Below are positions 15,431-25,500 of a DNA stretch of 64,000 bases, piece after piece. The notes below the pieces were generated by a model, which did no database searches, was not told where the DNA came from, and saw only the letters and a list, made by a program, of their open reading frames with translations. The DNA lies in contig JBBQCD010000002.1 of NCBI GenBank assembly GCA_038318385.1, positions 1 to 64,000 on the forward strand, given 5' to 3'. This DNA is from Schlegelella_A sp038318385. GTDB lineage: Bacteria; Pseudomonadota; Gammaproteobacteria; Burkholderiales; Burkholderiaceae_C. Numbering within the stretch: position 1 is the stretch's first letter; the number at the start of each line of letters is the position of its first letter. The position numbers were made by a program, and so were the translations under genes.

Positions 15431-18400
15431 TCAGCCCTCCTCCGCCGCACCCGCGTCGGGGGCGATCCGGATGTAGCCCTCCTGCACCTCGTGCGGCAGG
15501 TCGGGCAGCAGCGCCGCCTGCGTCGCGGCGAGGATCGGATCGTCCTTCCACGTCGCCGGCGTGTCGCGGCGGGTGAACAGCTGATCCTTCGGGAACGACG
15601 AGATCTTCGGCAGGCGAACCTGCGCGGGATCGATCAGCACCGGGCCGATCCGTGCCGACGGCGCGATCACCGCCAACCCGGGCGCGACCCAGTCGCGCGC
15701 CAGTTGGATCGACTTCCTCGGCAGGATGCCGCAGGTCGCATTCGCCTTGCCCGCGGGGTGCATCAGCAGCGTCAGCATCACGGTCTGGCCGAAGCGCAGC
15801 TGGAGCTCGTCTTCGGCAACGACGTAGGGATGGGTGATCGGCCGCGTCCCCGGCACCTGCACCGCATGGTCGATGCCCGCGAGCTGGCCGCGCAGGCGGC
15901 CGCTGTCGACGGCGAGATGGGCGACGACCTTGTCGACGACGTGCACATGCTCGTAGTCGTCGTCGACGAAGTAGCCGAGCACGGCGTCGTCGGCGCGCGT
16001 GATCTCGCCGATGCGAACCGTGAACGCGCGGTCGGCCAGATCCTGCGCCGCCGCTTCGGCATCGCGTCCGAACTCCGACTCCATCTCGAGGCGCAACCGC
16101 ACCCGGACCAGCGCGATCGGCCGGCCGACGAGGCCGGCGATGTGCTCGGTGCCGAGGCCGCTCAGGGCATCGACGCTCCACATCGTTGTGTCGATCGCGC
16201 GCAGCAGCGCCGACAGCGCCGACTCGGCGTCCGGGTCGAGCGACGCGCTGGCGCCGCCGCGAAACCGGGCATCGGCGGTGACGGCGCCGGCGGCGACGCG
16301 CCCGAGGTGCGTCGTCGCGCCGGCCAGGTCGAACAGCGGCCCCGCATCGGCGGGGCCGGTGCGCCCGGGCGCGATCTCCCAGACGACGCCACCGCCGATC
16401 GGCTCGTGCATCAACTGGCCGAGCGGGTTGCCGGCGACGTCGAAGAACTCGAGCGCCTCGTCGATGTGGTCGGGCAGAAGGAAGCCGCAAACCGGATTGA
16501 CCATCCGTGCCGGCTCGACCTGGTCGACGTTGGCCTCGGCGGCACCGTCGCCGCGCGCTGCCGGATCGACGAGGCGGAACATCAGCCGCGCCGGCAGCGT
16601 CAGGCGCGGCGGCAGGCGCAAGGCATCGCCGCTGGCGCCAGCAGGCGCGCCGCCTGCGATCGGCGGCACGAACAGTCGCTGCGGTGCGCGCAAGCGCTCG
16701 ACCGGCAGCGCCAGCGTGCGGCCGAAGGCGTCGACGATCCGCGCCCGCTCCAGGCGTGCCGTGCCGCCGCGCAGCCAGAGCGCGGCATCGCCGCTCACGT
16801 TCGGATCGGAAAGGCTGTCGTCGGCCAAGCGTTCGCGCACGAGCCCGCCGTGGTAGGCCAGGCCGAGGAGCTGCTCGCGCACACCATCGAGGCTCGCGCT
16901 GACGACGTCGAGCTGGTCCACGGCAGCGGCGATCCGCGCCAGCGCGGTCTCGGTCGCTTCGCTGGCCTCGCCGGTGCCGTCGCGGTCGCGCTGCTCTTCG
17001 CCGTCGAGCCAGCTCCGCACCGCCCCGCTCAGCGTTGTCGCGGTGCCGGTGGTGAGCATGCTGCGGCCACGCAGCGTGCGCGCCGTCGGCGTCGCCGGCG
17101 CGCCAGCGACGCCCGGCGCGCCAGCGGCCTCGACGTCGACGCTGCCGAGCGCCCAGCCCTCGAGCCGGTCGCCGAGGTCGAGCGCGATCTCCCATTCGAG
17201 CCAGAGCGGGATCCACGGCTGCGACCACGCCGTCACGCCGACCGGATCGGGGTCGACGCCCTGAAAGAGCGAGAAGCGGCGCAGCTGGTCGGCGATGCGC
17301 TCGTCGGTGAGCTGGCGCGTCGCCCCGCCGGCCATCTTCACCTTGCGCGAGAAGGCGCCGCTGGTGCCGTCGTAGACCGCCTCGGTGCTGCCGAAGCGAA
17401 GCGCTGCCTCGGCGATCATGCGGCTGCGGGTCGCCTTGCCGTCGAGGCCGTGCTTCGCCGCTGCGACACTGGCGATCCAGCTCGCCCAGTACGGGTTGTG
17501 CAGGACCAGCTCGCGCGCGAGCAGCGTCACCTCCTCCGGCACCGCGGCGCTGCCGAGCGACGGCAGGATCTCTGCGCCGTCGATCACCTGCTCGATCGCG
17601 CGAATCACCTGCGCCGGATAGCGGCAGTGCAGCTTCCCGTCGCCCGAAGCGCGGCCGTCGCCGCCGTGGCGCAGGCTGCGCCGGGCGCCGCGCACCGCGA
17701 CGAGGGGCTCGAGCGGCGTGTAGAAGCGCGGCGCCGCCTGGCGCACCTCGCGTGCGCGCGGCGGGGCGCGGCCGGCGAGCTCGGGCGAGACGCGCTGGGT
17801 GTCGCGCTCGGCGTCGGTCTGGCCCCAGCTCATCATCTCGACGCGCTGCGCGTCCTTGGAGACGACGTGCAGGTCCTTCTTCTGCTTGCCGAAGGCGACC
17901 TTCGTTCCGGCGCCGCCCTTGCCCTTCACCGCCGCGGCGGCGGCTCGCGCGACGGCACCCCTTGCATGACGACCGACCGCGAGCGGGTCGCCGTCGGCGC
18001 CTTCGAGCAGGCGGTCGGTGCCGCCGTCGCCTCCCGGTCGGCTCGCGTAGCCGGCGGCGTGCTCCCATTCCTCGACATCCACCAGGCCGTCGGCGCTGTC
18101 GATGCGATCGACCAGGTTGCCGGTGAAGGCAGCGAGGAGCCGCTCGTAGGCGCGCCGCGCCGACGCGTCGGCAGGTGCCAGCGCGATCGACGCCAGCGCT
18201 GCCGCGACATCGTCGCCGTGCTCGCCCCAGACGAGCTGCACGTCGTCGCCGCGCGGCCGGTTCTCGACGCCGGCCCCGCCGATCGGCACGCCGTACAGGC
18301 TGCCGTGCAGCAGGCAGCTGCGCGGCCAGTGCGGCTCGGTCTGGATCACCGCCCTCGCCTTGTCGACGAACGCAGCGGTCGCGAATTGAAGGCCGGGCTG

Positions 18401-19339
18401 TGCGATCTGCGACACCGGACTGGTCGCCAGCGGTGCCTTCGCCTTGGCTGTCGCCGCGGGCGCGTAGCGCGTCGCCGTGGTGAGGCCGATGGACGCCTGC
18501 TTCTCCTGAATGACGCGGCGCTCGAGCTGCTGCTTCTCGCTGTCCTCGCGGTCTTCGACCAGCGCCCAGCCGAGCTGGCGCAGCCGCTCGTGCAGGCTGC
18601 TCGCCGTCTGCGCACCGTCGAGCGGGTCCCGCGGCGCCTCGCTCCACCAGCCGGCGACCAGGTAGGCGAGCTGCTCGCCCTCGGTGCCGTTCGGCGCGAC
18701 CTGGGCCAGGTCGTCGAGCGGGTCGTACAGCGCGAAACGGTTCAGCGTGGCGTCGTAGGTCGCGGTCCAGTTGAGCGAGCCGCCGCAGGCGCCCGTGAGG
18801 TCGGCCGGCGCGACCGTCCGGCCGGTCGCGGCGACGGCCGTTGCGCCGGCCGGCCATTGCTCCAGCGCGACCACGCGCGTCGTGTCGGCCTCGATCACCC
18901 AGCCGCGAACGACGGGCGCGCTCGCGCCTTTCGGGGCGACGACGCGCAGCACGACCCAGCGGTCGGGCAGCGATGGCAGGGCGAGCCGATTGGTCGGCCC
19001 GTTGTCGGCGAGCTTGCCGCGCAGCAGCGCATCGGGCATCGCCCAGTGCAGGTGGACGCCGGCCGGGCGCGCCGGGCCGTCGCCGAGGACGTCGGTCGCC
19101 GGCGCCGGCGGCGAGTCGTCGGGGGCGGCGATGCTGAGCGGCAGCCGCACCATCGGCTCGTCGCTGCCGGCGGGAACCACCAGCGCCTGCACGTCGATCG
19201 GCACGAGCACGCGCGTGTCGCGCACGAGCGCCGGGTCGAATCGGCCGACGGCGTCGAGCGAGAGGCCTGTGCGCGCGAGAGCGCTCCAGCGTGCCGACTT
19301 CAGCTGCAGCGCGATCGTCTGGGGATCGAAGTTGGCCAT
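15431..19339 (-). CDS. Uncharacterised 1302-aa protein of the giant-protein operon
   Basis: I do not recognise a named domain. The protein is acidic and mixed alpha/beta in appearance. It has a segment HLHWAMPDALLRG at residues 96-108 that I associate only with other unnamed large bacterial proteins, then GGSLNWTATYDATLNRFALY near 185. A long helical middle region (~235-300 and ~380-520) contains a charged stretch with Gly/Lys-rich GKGGAGTKVAFGKQKKD. The C-terminal part from ~840 is beta-rich. There is no signal peptide and no transmembrane helix. It starts 4 bp after the stop codon of the 331-aa gene and ends one base before the next start, so it is tightly co-translated. Function unknown; structural or scaffold roles fit its size. 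Confidence 0.75.
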   Translation of the reverse strand: MANFDPQTIALQLKSARWSALARTGLSLDAVGRFDPALVRDTRVLVPIDVQALVVPAGSDEPMVRLPLSIAAPDDSPPAPATDVLGDGPARPAGVHLHWAMPDALLRGKLADNGPTNRLALPSLPDRWVVLRVVAPKGASAPVVRGWVIEADTTRVVALEQWPAGATAVAATGRTVAPADLTGACGGSLNWTATYDATLNRFALYDPLDDLAQVAPNGTEGEQLAYLVAGWWSEAPRDPLDGAQTASSLHERLRQLGWALVEDREDSEKQQLERRVIQEKQASIGLTTATRYAPAATAKAKAPLATSPVSQIAQPGLQFATAAFVDKARAVIQTEPHWPRSCLLHGSLYGVPIGGAGVENRPRGDDVQLVWGEHGDDVAAALASIALAPADASARRAYERLLAAFTGNLVDRIDSADGLVDVEEWEHAAGYASRPGGDGGTDRLLEGADGDPLAVGRHARGAVARAAAAAVKGKGGAGTKVAFGKQKKDLHVVSKDAQRVEMMSWGQTDAERDTQRVSPELAGRAPPRAREVRQAAPRFYTPLEPLVAVRGARRSLRHGGDGRASGDGKLHCRYPAQVIRAIEQVIDGAEILPSLGSAAVPEEVTLLARELVLHNPYWASWIASVAAAKHGLDGKATRSRMIAEAALRFGSTEAVYDGTSGAFSRKVKMAGGATRQLTDERIADQLRRFSLFQGVDPDPVGVTAWSQPWIPLWLEWEIALDLGDRLEGWALGSVDVEAAGAPGVAGAPATPTARTLRGRSMLTTGTATTLSGAVRSWLDGEEQRDRDGTGEASEATETALARIAAAVDQLDVVSASLDGVREQLLGLAYHGGLVRERLADDSLSDPNVSGDAALWLRGGTARLERARIVDAFGRTLALPVERLRAPQRLFVPPIAGGAPAGASGDALRLPPRLTLPARLMFRLVDPAARGDGAAEANVDQVEPARMVNPVCGFLLPDHIDEALEFFDVAGNPLGQLMHEPIGGGVVWEIAPGRTGPADAGPLFDLAGATTHLGRVAAGAVTADARFRGGASASLDPDAESALSALLRAIDTTMWSVDALSGLGTEHIAGLVGRPIALVRVRLRLEMESEFGRDAEAAAQDLADRAFTVRIGEITRADDAVLGYFVDDDYEHVHVVDKVVAHLAVDSGRLRGQLAGIDHAVQVPGTRPITHPYVVAEDELQLRFGQTVMLTLLMHPAGKANATCGILPRKSIQLARDWVAPGLAVIAPSARIGPVLIDPAQVRLPKISSFPKDQLFTRRDTPATWKDDPILAATQAALLPDLPHEVQEGYIRIAPDAGAAEEG

Positions 19340-19343
19340 CGCG

Positions 19344-20339
19344 TCAATCCCTCGCGAAGGTCTTGGCCAGCACCTTCATGCTGATCGTCGGCCGGAATAC
19401 GTCGAGCAGCGCCGGGGCCCCGTTGACGCTCGGATCGCCGAACACCTGTCGATACGGAAAGCGCAGCATCTGCAGCGCGAATTCGGCGCCGTCGACGGAA
19501 GCGCCCATGTTCGTCCCGGGTTTGGCGAGCAGCGCCGCATTCAGCTTCTTGATGTCGAGGACGCCCGGCGTTCCGCGCCGGAACGGCACCGGCACCATGT
19601 CGAGCGGGTTGGCGTTGACATCGAGCGCGGTGTTCGCGTTCCGAGCCTTGACGCCGGCCTGCAACCGGTTCGGATCGCCCGCCGCCGGCGTCAGGCGAAC
19701 GCCGAACTGGATCCCCTGCCGCGGCTCCTCGATGTGGACGACGGCGGGGATGCCGTCGAAGAGGACGAGCAGAACTGCCGGCGCGAGCCGTTCCATGCGC
19801 AGCAGCTTGACGCGTCGCGGATCCGATTCGGCAATGGCCGCGTCGTCGGCGACGCCGAGCTCGCGGTCGTAGGCACGCACGTGCAGCCCGGGCCAGCCGG
19901 CGACGGCGCGCGAACGCAGCACGAAGCCCGTGACCGGACCGGCAGCGCCCTGCTGCACCGTTTCCCCGCCGGGCAGGCGAACGCGACGCTCTTCCTCGTC
20001 GAGCTCGGCGCGAACGACCTTGTAGAGCGCGGCGAGCTCGGCGCGATCGCTCGAGTTGACGGTGCCGACGCTGAGCGCGCCTTGCACGAGCGCGTCGGTC
20101 CATGCGCGGTCGAGGTAGAAGAAGCGGATCGATTCCTTCGGCAGCAGCTGCGCGTCGGCGACCAGGTAGGAGAAAGGAACACCCTGCAGCAGCCGCAGGC
20201 GCGCCAGCCAGCCGCTCAGCTCGTGCGGGACGACGCGATCGCCGAAATGGGGATCGTCGTCCTGGCGCGAAAACGTGACCGACGCGATCTTGGCGTTCGC
20301 GAACTGCATCGCGTCGGCGGCGCTGAGGTTCATCTTCAT
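19344..20339 (-). CDS. Uncharacterised 331-aa protein of the giant-protein operon
   Basis: The protein starts MKMNLSAADAMQFANAKIAS, with no signal peptide. No family is recognised. It looks globular, mostly beta, with segments such as RFFYLDRAWTDALVQGALSV (~80-100) and AVLLVLFDGIPAVVHIEEPR (~190-210), and a C-terminal VFRPTISMKVLAKTFARD. Its ATG overlaps the TGA of the 731-aa gene (ATGA at 20336-20339), which fixes the start and implies translational coupling. The 1302-aa gene follows after 4 bp. Confidence 0.72.
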   Translation of the reverse strand: MKMNLSAADAMQFANAKIASVTFSRQDDDPHFGDRVVPHELSGWLARLRLLQGVPFSYLVADAQLLPKESIRFFYLDRAWTDALVQGALSVGTVNSSDRAELAALYKVVRAELDEEERRVRLPGGETVQQGAAGPVTGFVLRSRAVAGWPGLHVRAYDRELGVADDAAIAESDPRRVKLLRMERLAPAVLLVLFDGIPAVVHIEEPRQGIQFGVRLTPAAGDPNRLQAGVKARNANTALDVNANPLDMVPVPFRRGTPGVLDIKKLNAALLAKPGTNMGASVDGAEFALQMLRFPYRQVFGDPSVNGAPALLDVFRPTISMKVLAKTFARD

Positions 20340-22531
20340 CGCTTGCTCCTCGGCCGGCGCGGCGTGGTGCCGGTCGCGTCCTTCCGGGCCTCGCCCCTCT
20401 TTGCCGCGCTCTTCTCTGTCGCGCTCTTGACTGCCACGCTCTTGACTGCCGCGCTCTGCTTTGCCCCGCTCTTCGCGCTGGCCCTCGCGGGTGGCGCCGC
20501 CTTCGGCGCCGGCGCCGCACCTCTCACCGCGCGCGCAATCAACGCGTCGAGCTCGTCCGGCTCGCGCCCGGCCGGCTCCGCACCGGCGCGCTCGCGAGCG
20601 CCGCGCGGCGCATCGCGCAGCCGGCCGATGCTGTCGCCGGTCAGGCGATCGACGGCCGCCGTCAGGCCCGCGCGCAGGCGATCGGAAGCCGCGCCCTTCA
20701 GCAGCGGTCCGTCGGCGCCGACGCTCGCGACGGGCACCGCGGTCCGCTGCAGCGCCGCCACGGTGCCGGTGCCGACGCGCAGTTCCTTCACCAGCGCAGC
20801 GGAGAAGCCGAAGCCCTCCGAGATCAGCTTGTCGAGGCCGCCCTCGCGCGCGAACGGCAGCGGCCGGCCCGGATCGACCAGCGGACGCGACGGCGCGAAG
20901 ACGCGGTCGGGCCGCGCTGCGGCCTCGAGAACCAGGTGCTTCGACAACAGGTCGGTGAGGCGCGTGTCGGCGAGGGCTCCGGCGATTGCGGCGCCGAGCT
21001 TCGGCGCGTCGCTCAGCACCGACAGCAGGGCCTTCGCGCGCGCCGCGCCGAATTGCTCGGAACGCCAGGCCAGCAGGGCGCGAACGACCGACGGCTGCGC
21101 CAGCGCGAGCAGCCGGCCGATCTCGAACGCGGCCGCGAGCGACAGGTCTTCGCGGCCATCGGGAACGCTGCGCCGCAACTGGTCGCTGACGTGCGCGAGC
21201 GCGAGCCGGCCGGCGGCGTCGGCCTGGTCGCGGGTCGTCGGATAGGTGCCGAGCGGACCGCGGTACCAGGCCCGAACGCGATCGCCGCGCCGCGTCAGGT
21301 GCGGCAGGCCGACATGGCCGGTCTCGGTGAATTCGGGCGCGGGTCGCGTCAGCGGCGGCGCCGGCGGCGCACCTGGCGGCAGCACCGGCTCGGCCGGCGC
21401 GGTGCCGAGCAGGCCGACGTCGAGGCCGCGCATCAGGCTCTCGAACCCGCCGGCGCCGTTGACGGTGAACGACCAGTGGGCGAGGACCGGGAAGCGATAG
21501 GTCTTCTCGGCCTGGACGAAGCGTTCGAAGTTGCCGCGATAGCCCTCGAGCATGCCGTCCCGGACGAGCCGGCCGGCCTCGTCCTGCGCCGCCGTCAGGG
21601 CGACGTGCTCGACTTTCTGCGTCGTCGTTGCCCACTGGCTCGCGACCCCGGCCGACGCGACCCCCGCGCCGGCCAAGTTCGCCGCCGCCGTCTTCGTGCT
21701 CGCCGCCGGGGTGATCGCGCCGACGCCGCGCGGCAGCACCGCCAGCGCGACCGGCGAGGTGCCCATCACGAAGCGATCGGCATCGCCGGCCGGCGTCGAC
21801 AGCGCCCGGTAGTCGTAGACGAGGTCGGTGGCGAGGAAGTCGAACACTGCCGGCGGCGGATGGGCGAGATCGGCGAGCTGACCTTCGACGTTGATCAGGC
21901 ACGCCAGGTAGCGCACCGGCTTGTCGTCGGTGCGGTCGTACTGCGGCAGCCGGTTGGCGATGACGGTGGCGAGGAAGCCGTCGTCGTCGCCGTTCGCAAG
22001 CTCGGTGTCGTTGACGTCGACCTCGCGCACGTGGCACAGCAGCGGCAGTTCGTCCTTCATCGGGAAGACCTTGTCGATCACCGAACGCGTCACCGACAGG
22101 TAGTTGCCGGTCGCGACGTCGTTCCTGCCGCCGAGGACGACACCCTTCGTCACGCAGTCTGCCACCGGCGTGTCGCCCGAGAGCGTCGCCTCGCCCTCGG
22201 CGATGACGACGAGCGCGAGCCACGGCGTCGTCGTGTCGCCCGGCGCGGGCTCGCGCTCCCACGGCAGCGTGCGCCGCTTCAGCACGATCTGCGGCAGGCG
22301 CGACTCGTAGGCGCCCTCGCTGTTGGCGGGCGGGAAGGTCGAGAGCATCTGCTCGGGAGGGAGCTGGAAACGCGGCGCGGTCACGCGCAGGTGCGTGCGC
22401 TGCTCCTCGACCGCGCCGACCGATGCGCCGCCCGGCTTGGTCAGCGACACCTGTCCGGAGAGCGTGTAGTCGGCTGCCTTCAGCGGCGGATTGGCCATGC
22501 TGTGCAGGACGAAGGTTCCGATCGCGGGCAT
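20336..22531 (-). CDS. Uncharacterised 731-aa protein with histone H1-like basic tail
   Basis: The protein begins MPAIGTFVLHSMANPPLKAA. The start at 22531 is two bases after the stop of the giant gene. Residues 1-~640 appear globular (beta-rich to ~330, helical from ~430) and match no family I know. The last ~75 residues change to Ala/Lys/Ser-rich low complexity with repeating AVKS/ATEKSAAK units and end in Arg/Lys (RRPRSKR), resembling H1-like or other nucleic-acid or polyanion binding tails. No signal peptide is seen. The stop overlaps the next start (ATGA). Confidence 0.73.
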   Translation of the reverse strand: MPAIGTFVLHSMANPPLKAADYTLSGQVSLTKPGGASVGAVEEQRTHLRVTAPRFQLPPEQMLSTFPPANSEGAYESRLPQIVLKRRTLPWEREPAPGDTTTPWLALVVIAEGEATLSGDTPVADCVTKGVVLGGRNDVATGNYLSVTRSVIDKVFPMKDELPLLCHVREVDVNDTELANGDDDGFLATVIANRLPQYDRTDDKPVRYLACLINVEGQLADLAHPPPAVFDFLATDLVYDYRALSTPAGDADRFVMGTSPVALAVLPRGVGAITPAASTKTAAANLAGAGVASAGVASQWATTTQKVEHVALTAAQDEAGRLVRDGMLEGYRGNFERFVQAEKTYRFPVLAHWSFTVNGAGGFESLMRGLDVGLLGTAPAEPVLPPGAPPAPPLTRPAPEFTETGHVGLPHLTRRGDRVRAWYRGPLGTYPTTRDQADAAGRLALAHVSDQLRRSVPDGREDLSLAAAFEIGRLLALAQPSVVRALLAWRSEQFGAARAKALLSVLSDAPKLGAAIAGALADTRLTDLLSKHLVLEAAARPDRVFAPSRPLVDPGRPLPFAREGGLDKLISEGFGFSAALVKELRVGTGTVAALQRTAVPVASVGADGPLLKGAASDRLRAGLTAAVDRLTGDSIGRLRDAPRGARERAGAEPAGREPDELDALIARAVRGAAPAPKAAPPARASAKSGAKQSAAVKSVAVKSATEKSAAKRGEARKDATGTTPRRPRSKR

Positions 22532-22533
22532 GG

Positions 22534-25500
22534 TCACTCCGAAGGTCGTCTGGTGCGCGCGCGGCGTGCACGGGGCGGCGCCGCCGCGGCGCGGCGAACG
22601 CTGCGCGGCGTTTCGGTGTCGATCGCTTCCTCGATCTCGCGACCGCGTCGCTGCGCCGGCCGCCATTCGAGGGTCGCCTGTGCCGTCCCCGGCGCGACGA
22701 CGCCGCGAACGAGGAGGTCCAGGCCCGTCTGTGCCAGATCGCTGGCCAGCGCTGCGACGTCGGCATCGGGCAGCGCGGCCATCACGCCGACCAGGTGCCA
22801 GCCGTCTTCGCTGGCGACGCTGACGGTGAGGCCATCGGCGCCAGCGCCGACGACCGGGTAGATCAGCATGACGCGCTGGCCGCGGATGACGACCGTCGGC
22901 GCCACGGCCTCACCGTCGGCGCCGGTGGCGCGCTCCCCGCCCTCGAGCGCGAACGAGAGGCCGCGCCCGGCAGCGGTGCCGGCCGGATCGTCGAGGGCGA
23001 CGATGATGAGCGTCACCGGTGCCCCGAAGCGCGTGCTGACGAGCGCCGTGCCTTCGACCAGGTCGGACGCTCGCAGCCAGCCGCTCTCGCGCTGCAGGCC
23101 GCGCTGGCGCACGGCGCGTGCGCGCCCTTCGACGTGCAGCACCGACTGCGCCGCGAGCGCGCTGCCGTGGCCGAGCATCGGCAGCATGCTGCCGGCGTGC
23201 CAGCCCGAGAGGCCAGGCCGCTGGCGCTCGGCGGCGACGCCGACGGCCAGCGCGATCCGCTCGGCGCCCAGCGGCACCGCGAAGTCTCCGCCCTGGTCGC
23301 CGAGCTCGCGGTCGAGCATCACCGCGCCACCGTGGCGCAGGCAGACGACCCGAACGTTGGCGCCAGCGACGGCCAGGCGCGGCCGCGGCGTCTTCTCGTC
23401 GAGATCGCGCGCCGCGTTCGGCAACGCCATGACGACCACCTCGCCGGCACCGAGCGTCGACCCGGCGGCGATGGCGCCACGCGTCCCCGGCTTGCGCAGC
23501 AGCGCGCCGTTCAGCGCGGCGAGCCGCTCGCGCACCTCGCGTGTCGCGCCGCGGCCGCGCACTGCGGCTATCGGCGCGCGCGCGATCCGGCTGAGCGGCA
23601 CCGAGTCGGCGGCGACCAGCGTCTTGCCGAGAGTCGTTCCGCGCGTCGCCGTGACGAGGTGGAGGACGGCCGGGACCGCCGCGTCGTTGTCGGCGGCGAC
23701 GCGGGCCAGCGTCGGCGGATCGACGATCAGCAAGGCGCTCGCCGGCGGCCGCGCCACGGTCGTCCGCTGCGCCGCACGCTCGGGCTCGTCGAGGCCGGCG
23801 CCGAGGACGGCGATGACCTTCGGCCGCTGCACGAAGGTGTTGACCGCGGCCTTCCTGCCCGGCGTGACGAGATCGATCGCCGGCTTCGGGGGCGTCTGCA
23901 CGGCGAGGCCATCGGTGAGCGAGCCGAGGCGGGGCGGCGCGGCGCGCTCGCCGCGCAGCGATGCGACCGCAGTGCGGCTTGCGCCGCCGCGCGCCGCCCA
24001 TTCGGCGGCGACGGCGAGGACGGCACGGTCGTCGTTGGCGGCGGGCAGGAGATCGCGCAGCTCGACGGTCTTGCCGAGGAACGCCGGCCGCGTCGCCTTC
24101 TCGCTCACGAACGGAAGCGGATGGCGCAGGCCGGTCTCGACGCGGCGTTTGTAGTCGATCGGCGGCAGGCCGGGCGGAATGTCGGCGACGGTGAAGAGGC
24201 GCAGGCCGTCGATCGCCTCGATCACGTCGCCCTTCGGCAGCTTCGGATTGCCTTGATCCTGGGCCGGACCCCAGACGCCGAGCGGGAACGACGGCCCGCT
24301 GTGCACCTCGGCCTGCATCGCGTCGATGTGGGCGCTGTGGTCGCTGTCGCGCGTCAGCTCGATGTGCAGCACCGTCGTCACGCCGGCGAGGCCCATCGGC
24401 GCGAGGCCGATCGACGCGCTCGGCGTCTTCTCGACGACACGCGCCGCGCCGAGCTCGACGCGCCGCGTCGGCACGGCGTTGGTGAGCGTGATCTCGAACT
24501 CGGCGTAGACCTCGAAGGGCTTGTCGACCGAGCCGTCGGCGACGCCGGTGTCGGTGGCTCCGCCGGGCCCGGTGCCCGGCGGCAACGCGCCCTTGCCGGT
24601 CAGTGCCGCCAGGACGCGCGCCGTGTCCGGGCCGGACTCCTCGAGGTACTTGCGAACGAAATCGCCCCACGGCAGCAGCGGCCGCGGCGGCTGCTGCGCA
24701 TCGCCGAACTCGACCTCGAGATCGACCGGACCGACGGAGAAGGTGGCGATGCCGTGGAACTTCGGTCCCTCGACCATCACCTTGGCGCTGATCGAGATCG
24801 AGATCGTGATTTCGCCGATCCAGACGTCGATCGTCACGCCGGCGCGGATCGACGCGTAGACCTCGACCTCGAAGTGGAACGGATCGAAGAAGACGATGCC
24901 GTCGGCACCGAGGATGAGCTGCGCCCACGCCGGTCCGAAGCGTGCCGAAACCTCGATGCGAACGCCGGCCATCACCGCTTCGGACGTCAGCGCGAAGTAC
25001 GACTCCCCCTTGACGGTGATGAACGGGCCGACGCGCCAGTTCAGGCCCAGGCGCGGCACGACCGGGTAGCCGTCGCGGTGGAACTTCGGGTGATAGCCGC
25101 CGATGGTGAGCACGAACTGGCCGCGCAGCGGACCGGCGAACCAGCTGACGAAGGCGAAGCCGCCGGTCAGCCGGACATCGGGATAGAGCAGCCAGGAGTT
25201 GTCGGTCAGCTGCGCCTGCACCCAGAGCACGCCCTCCTTCGACGAGAAGCGCGCCACCAGGCCGAGCTCGATCGAGACGAGCGCGACCTGCGGACGCGGC
25301 AGCGCCATGCGGGCCAGGCCGAGCAGCGCCACCTCCAGGCCGTCGCCGACCTCGATGGAGACGACGACGACGCCGTCGACGAGGGCGAAGCTGGTGAACG
25401 AGAGGCCGGCGGCGAACCAGAACGAGCCGCGCGCCATGGGGAAGGTGCCGCCGAGCGCGATCAGCTCGGCCATCGGGTCGGCGCTCGGCCGCGCCGCCGG

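Noticed and set aside
15138..18857. 1239-codon minus-strand frame overlapping the 1302-aa gene
   Set aside because: It is a +1 shadow of the real frame, with >20% Arg and no domain. The same holds for the 1690-codon minus-strand frame at 22910-27982.
11335..19384. Long plus-strand frames (1413 and 1481 codons) across the giant-protein operon
   Set aside because: Both are arginine-rich antisense frames and run through the 3' end of the IclR gene or across two real minus-strand genes.
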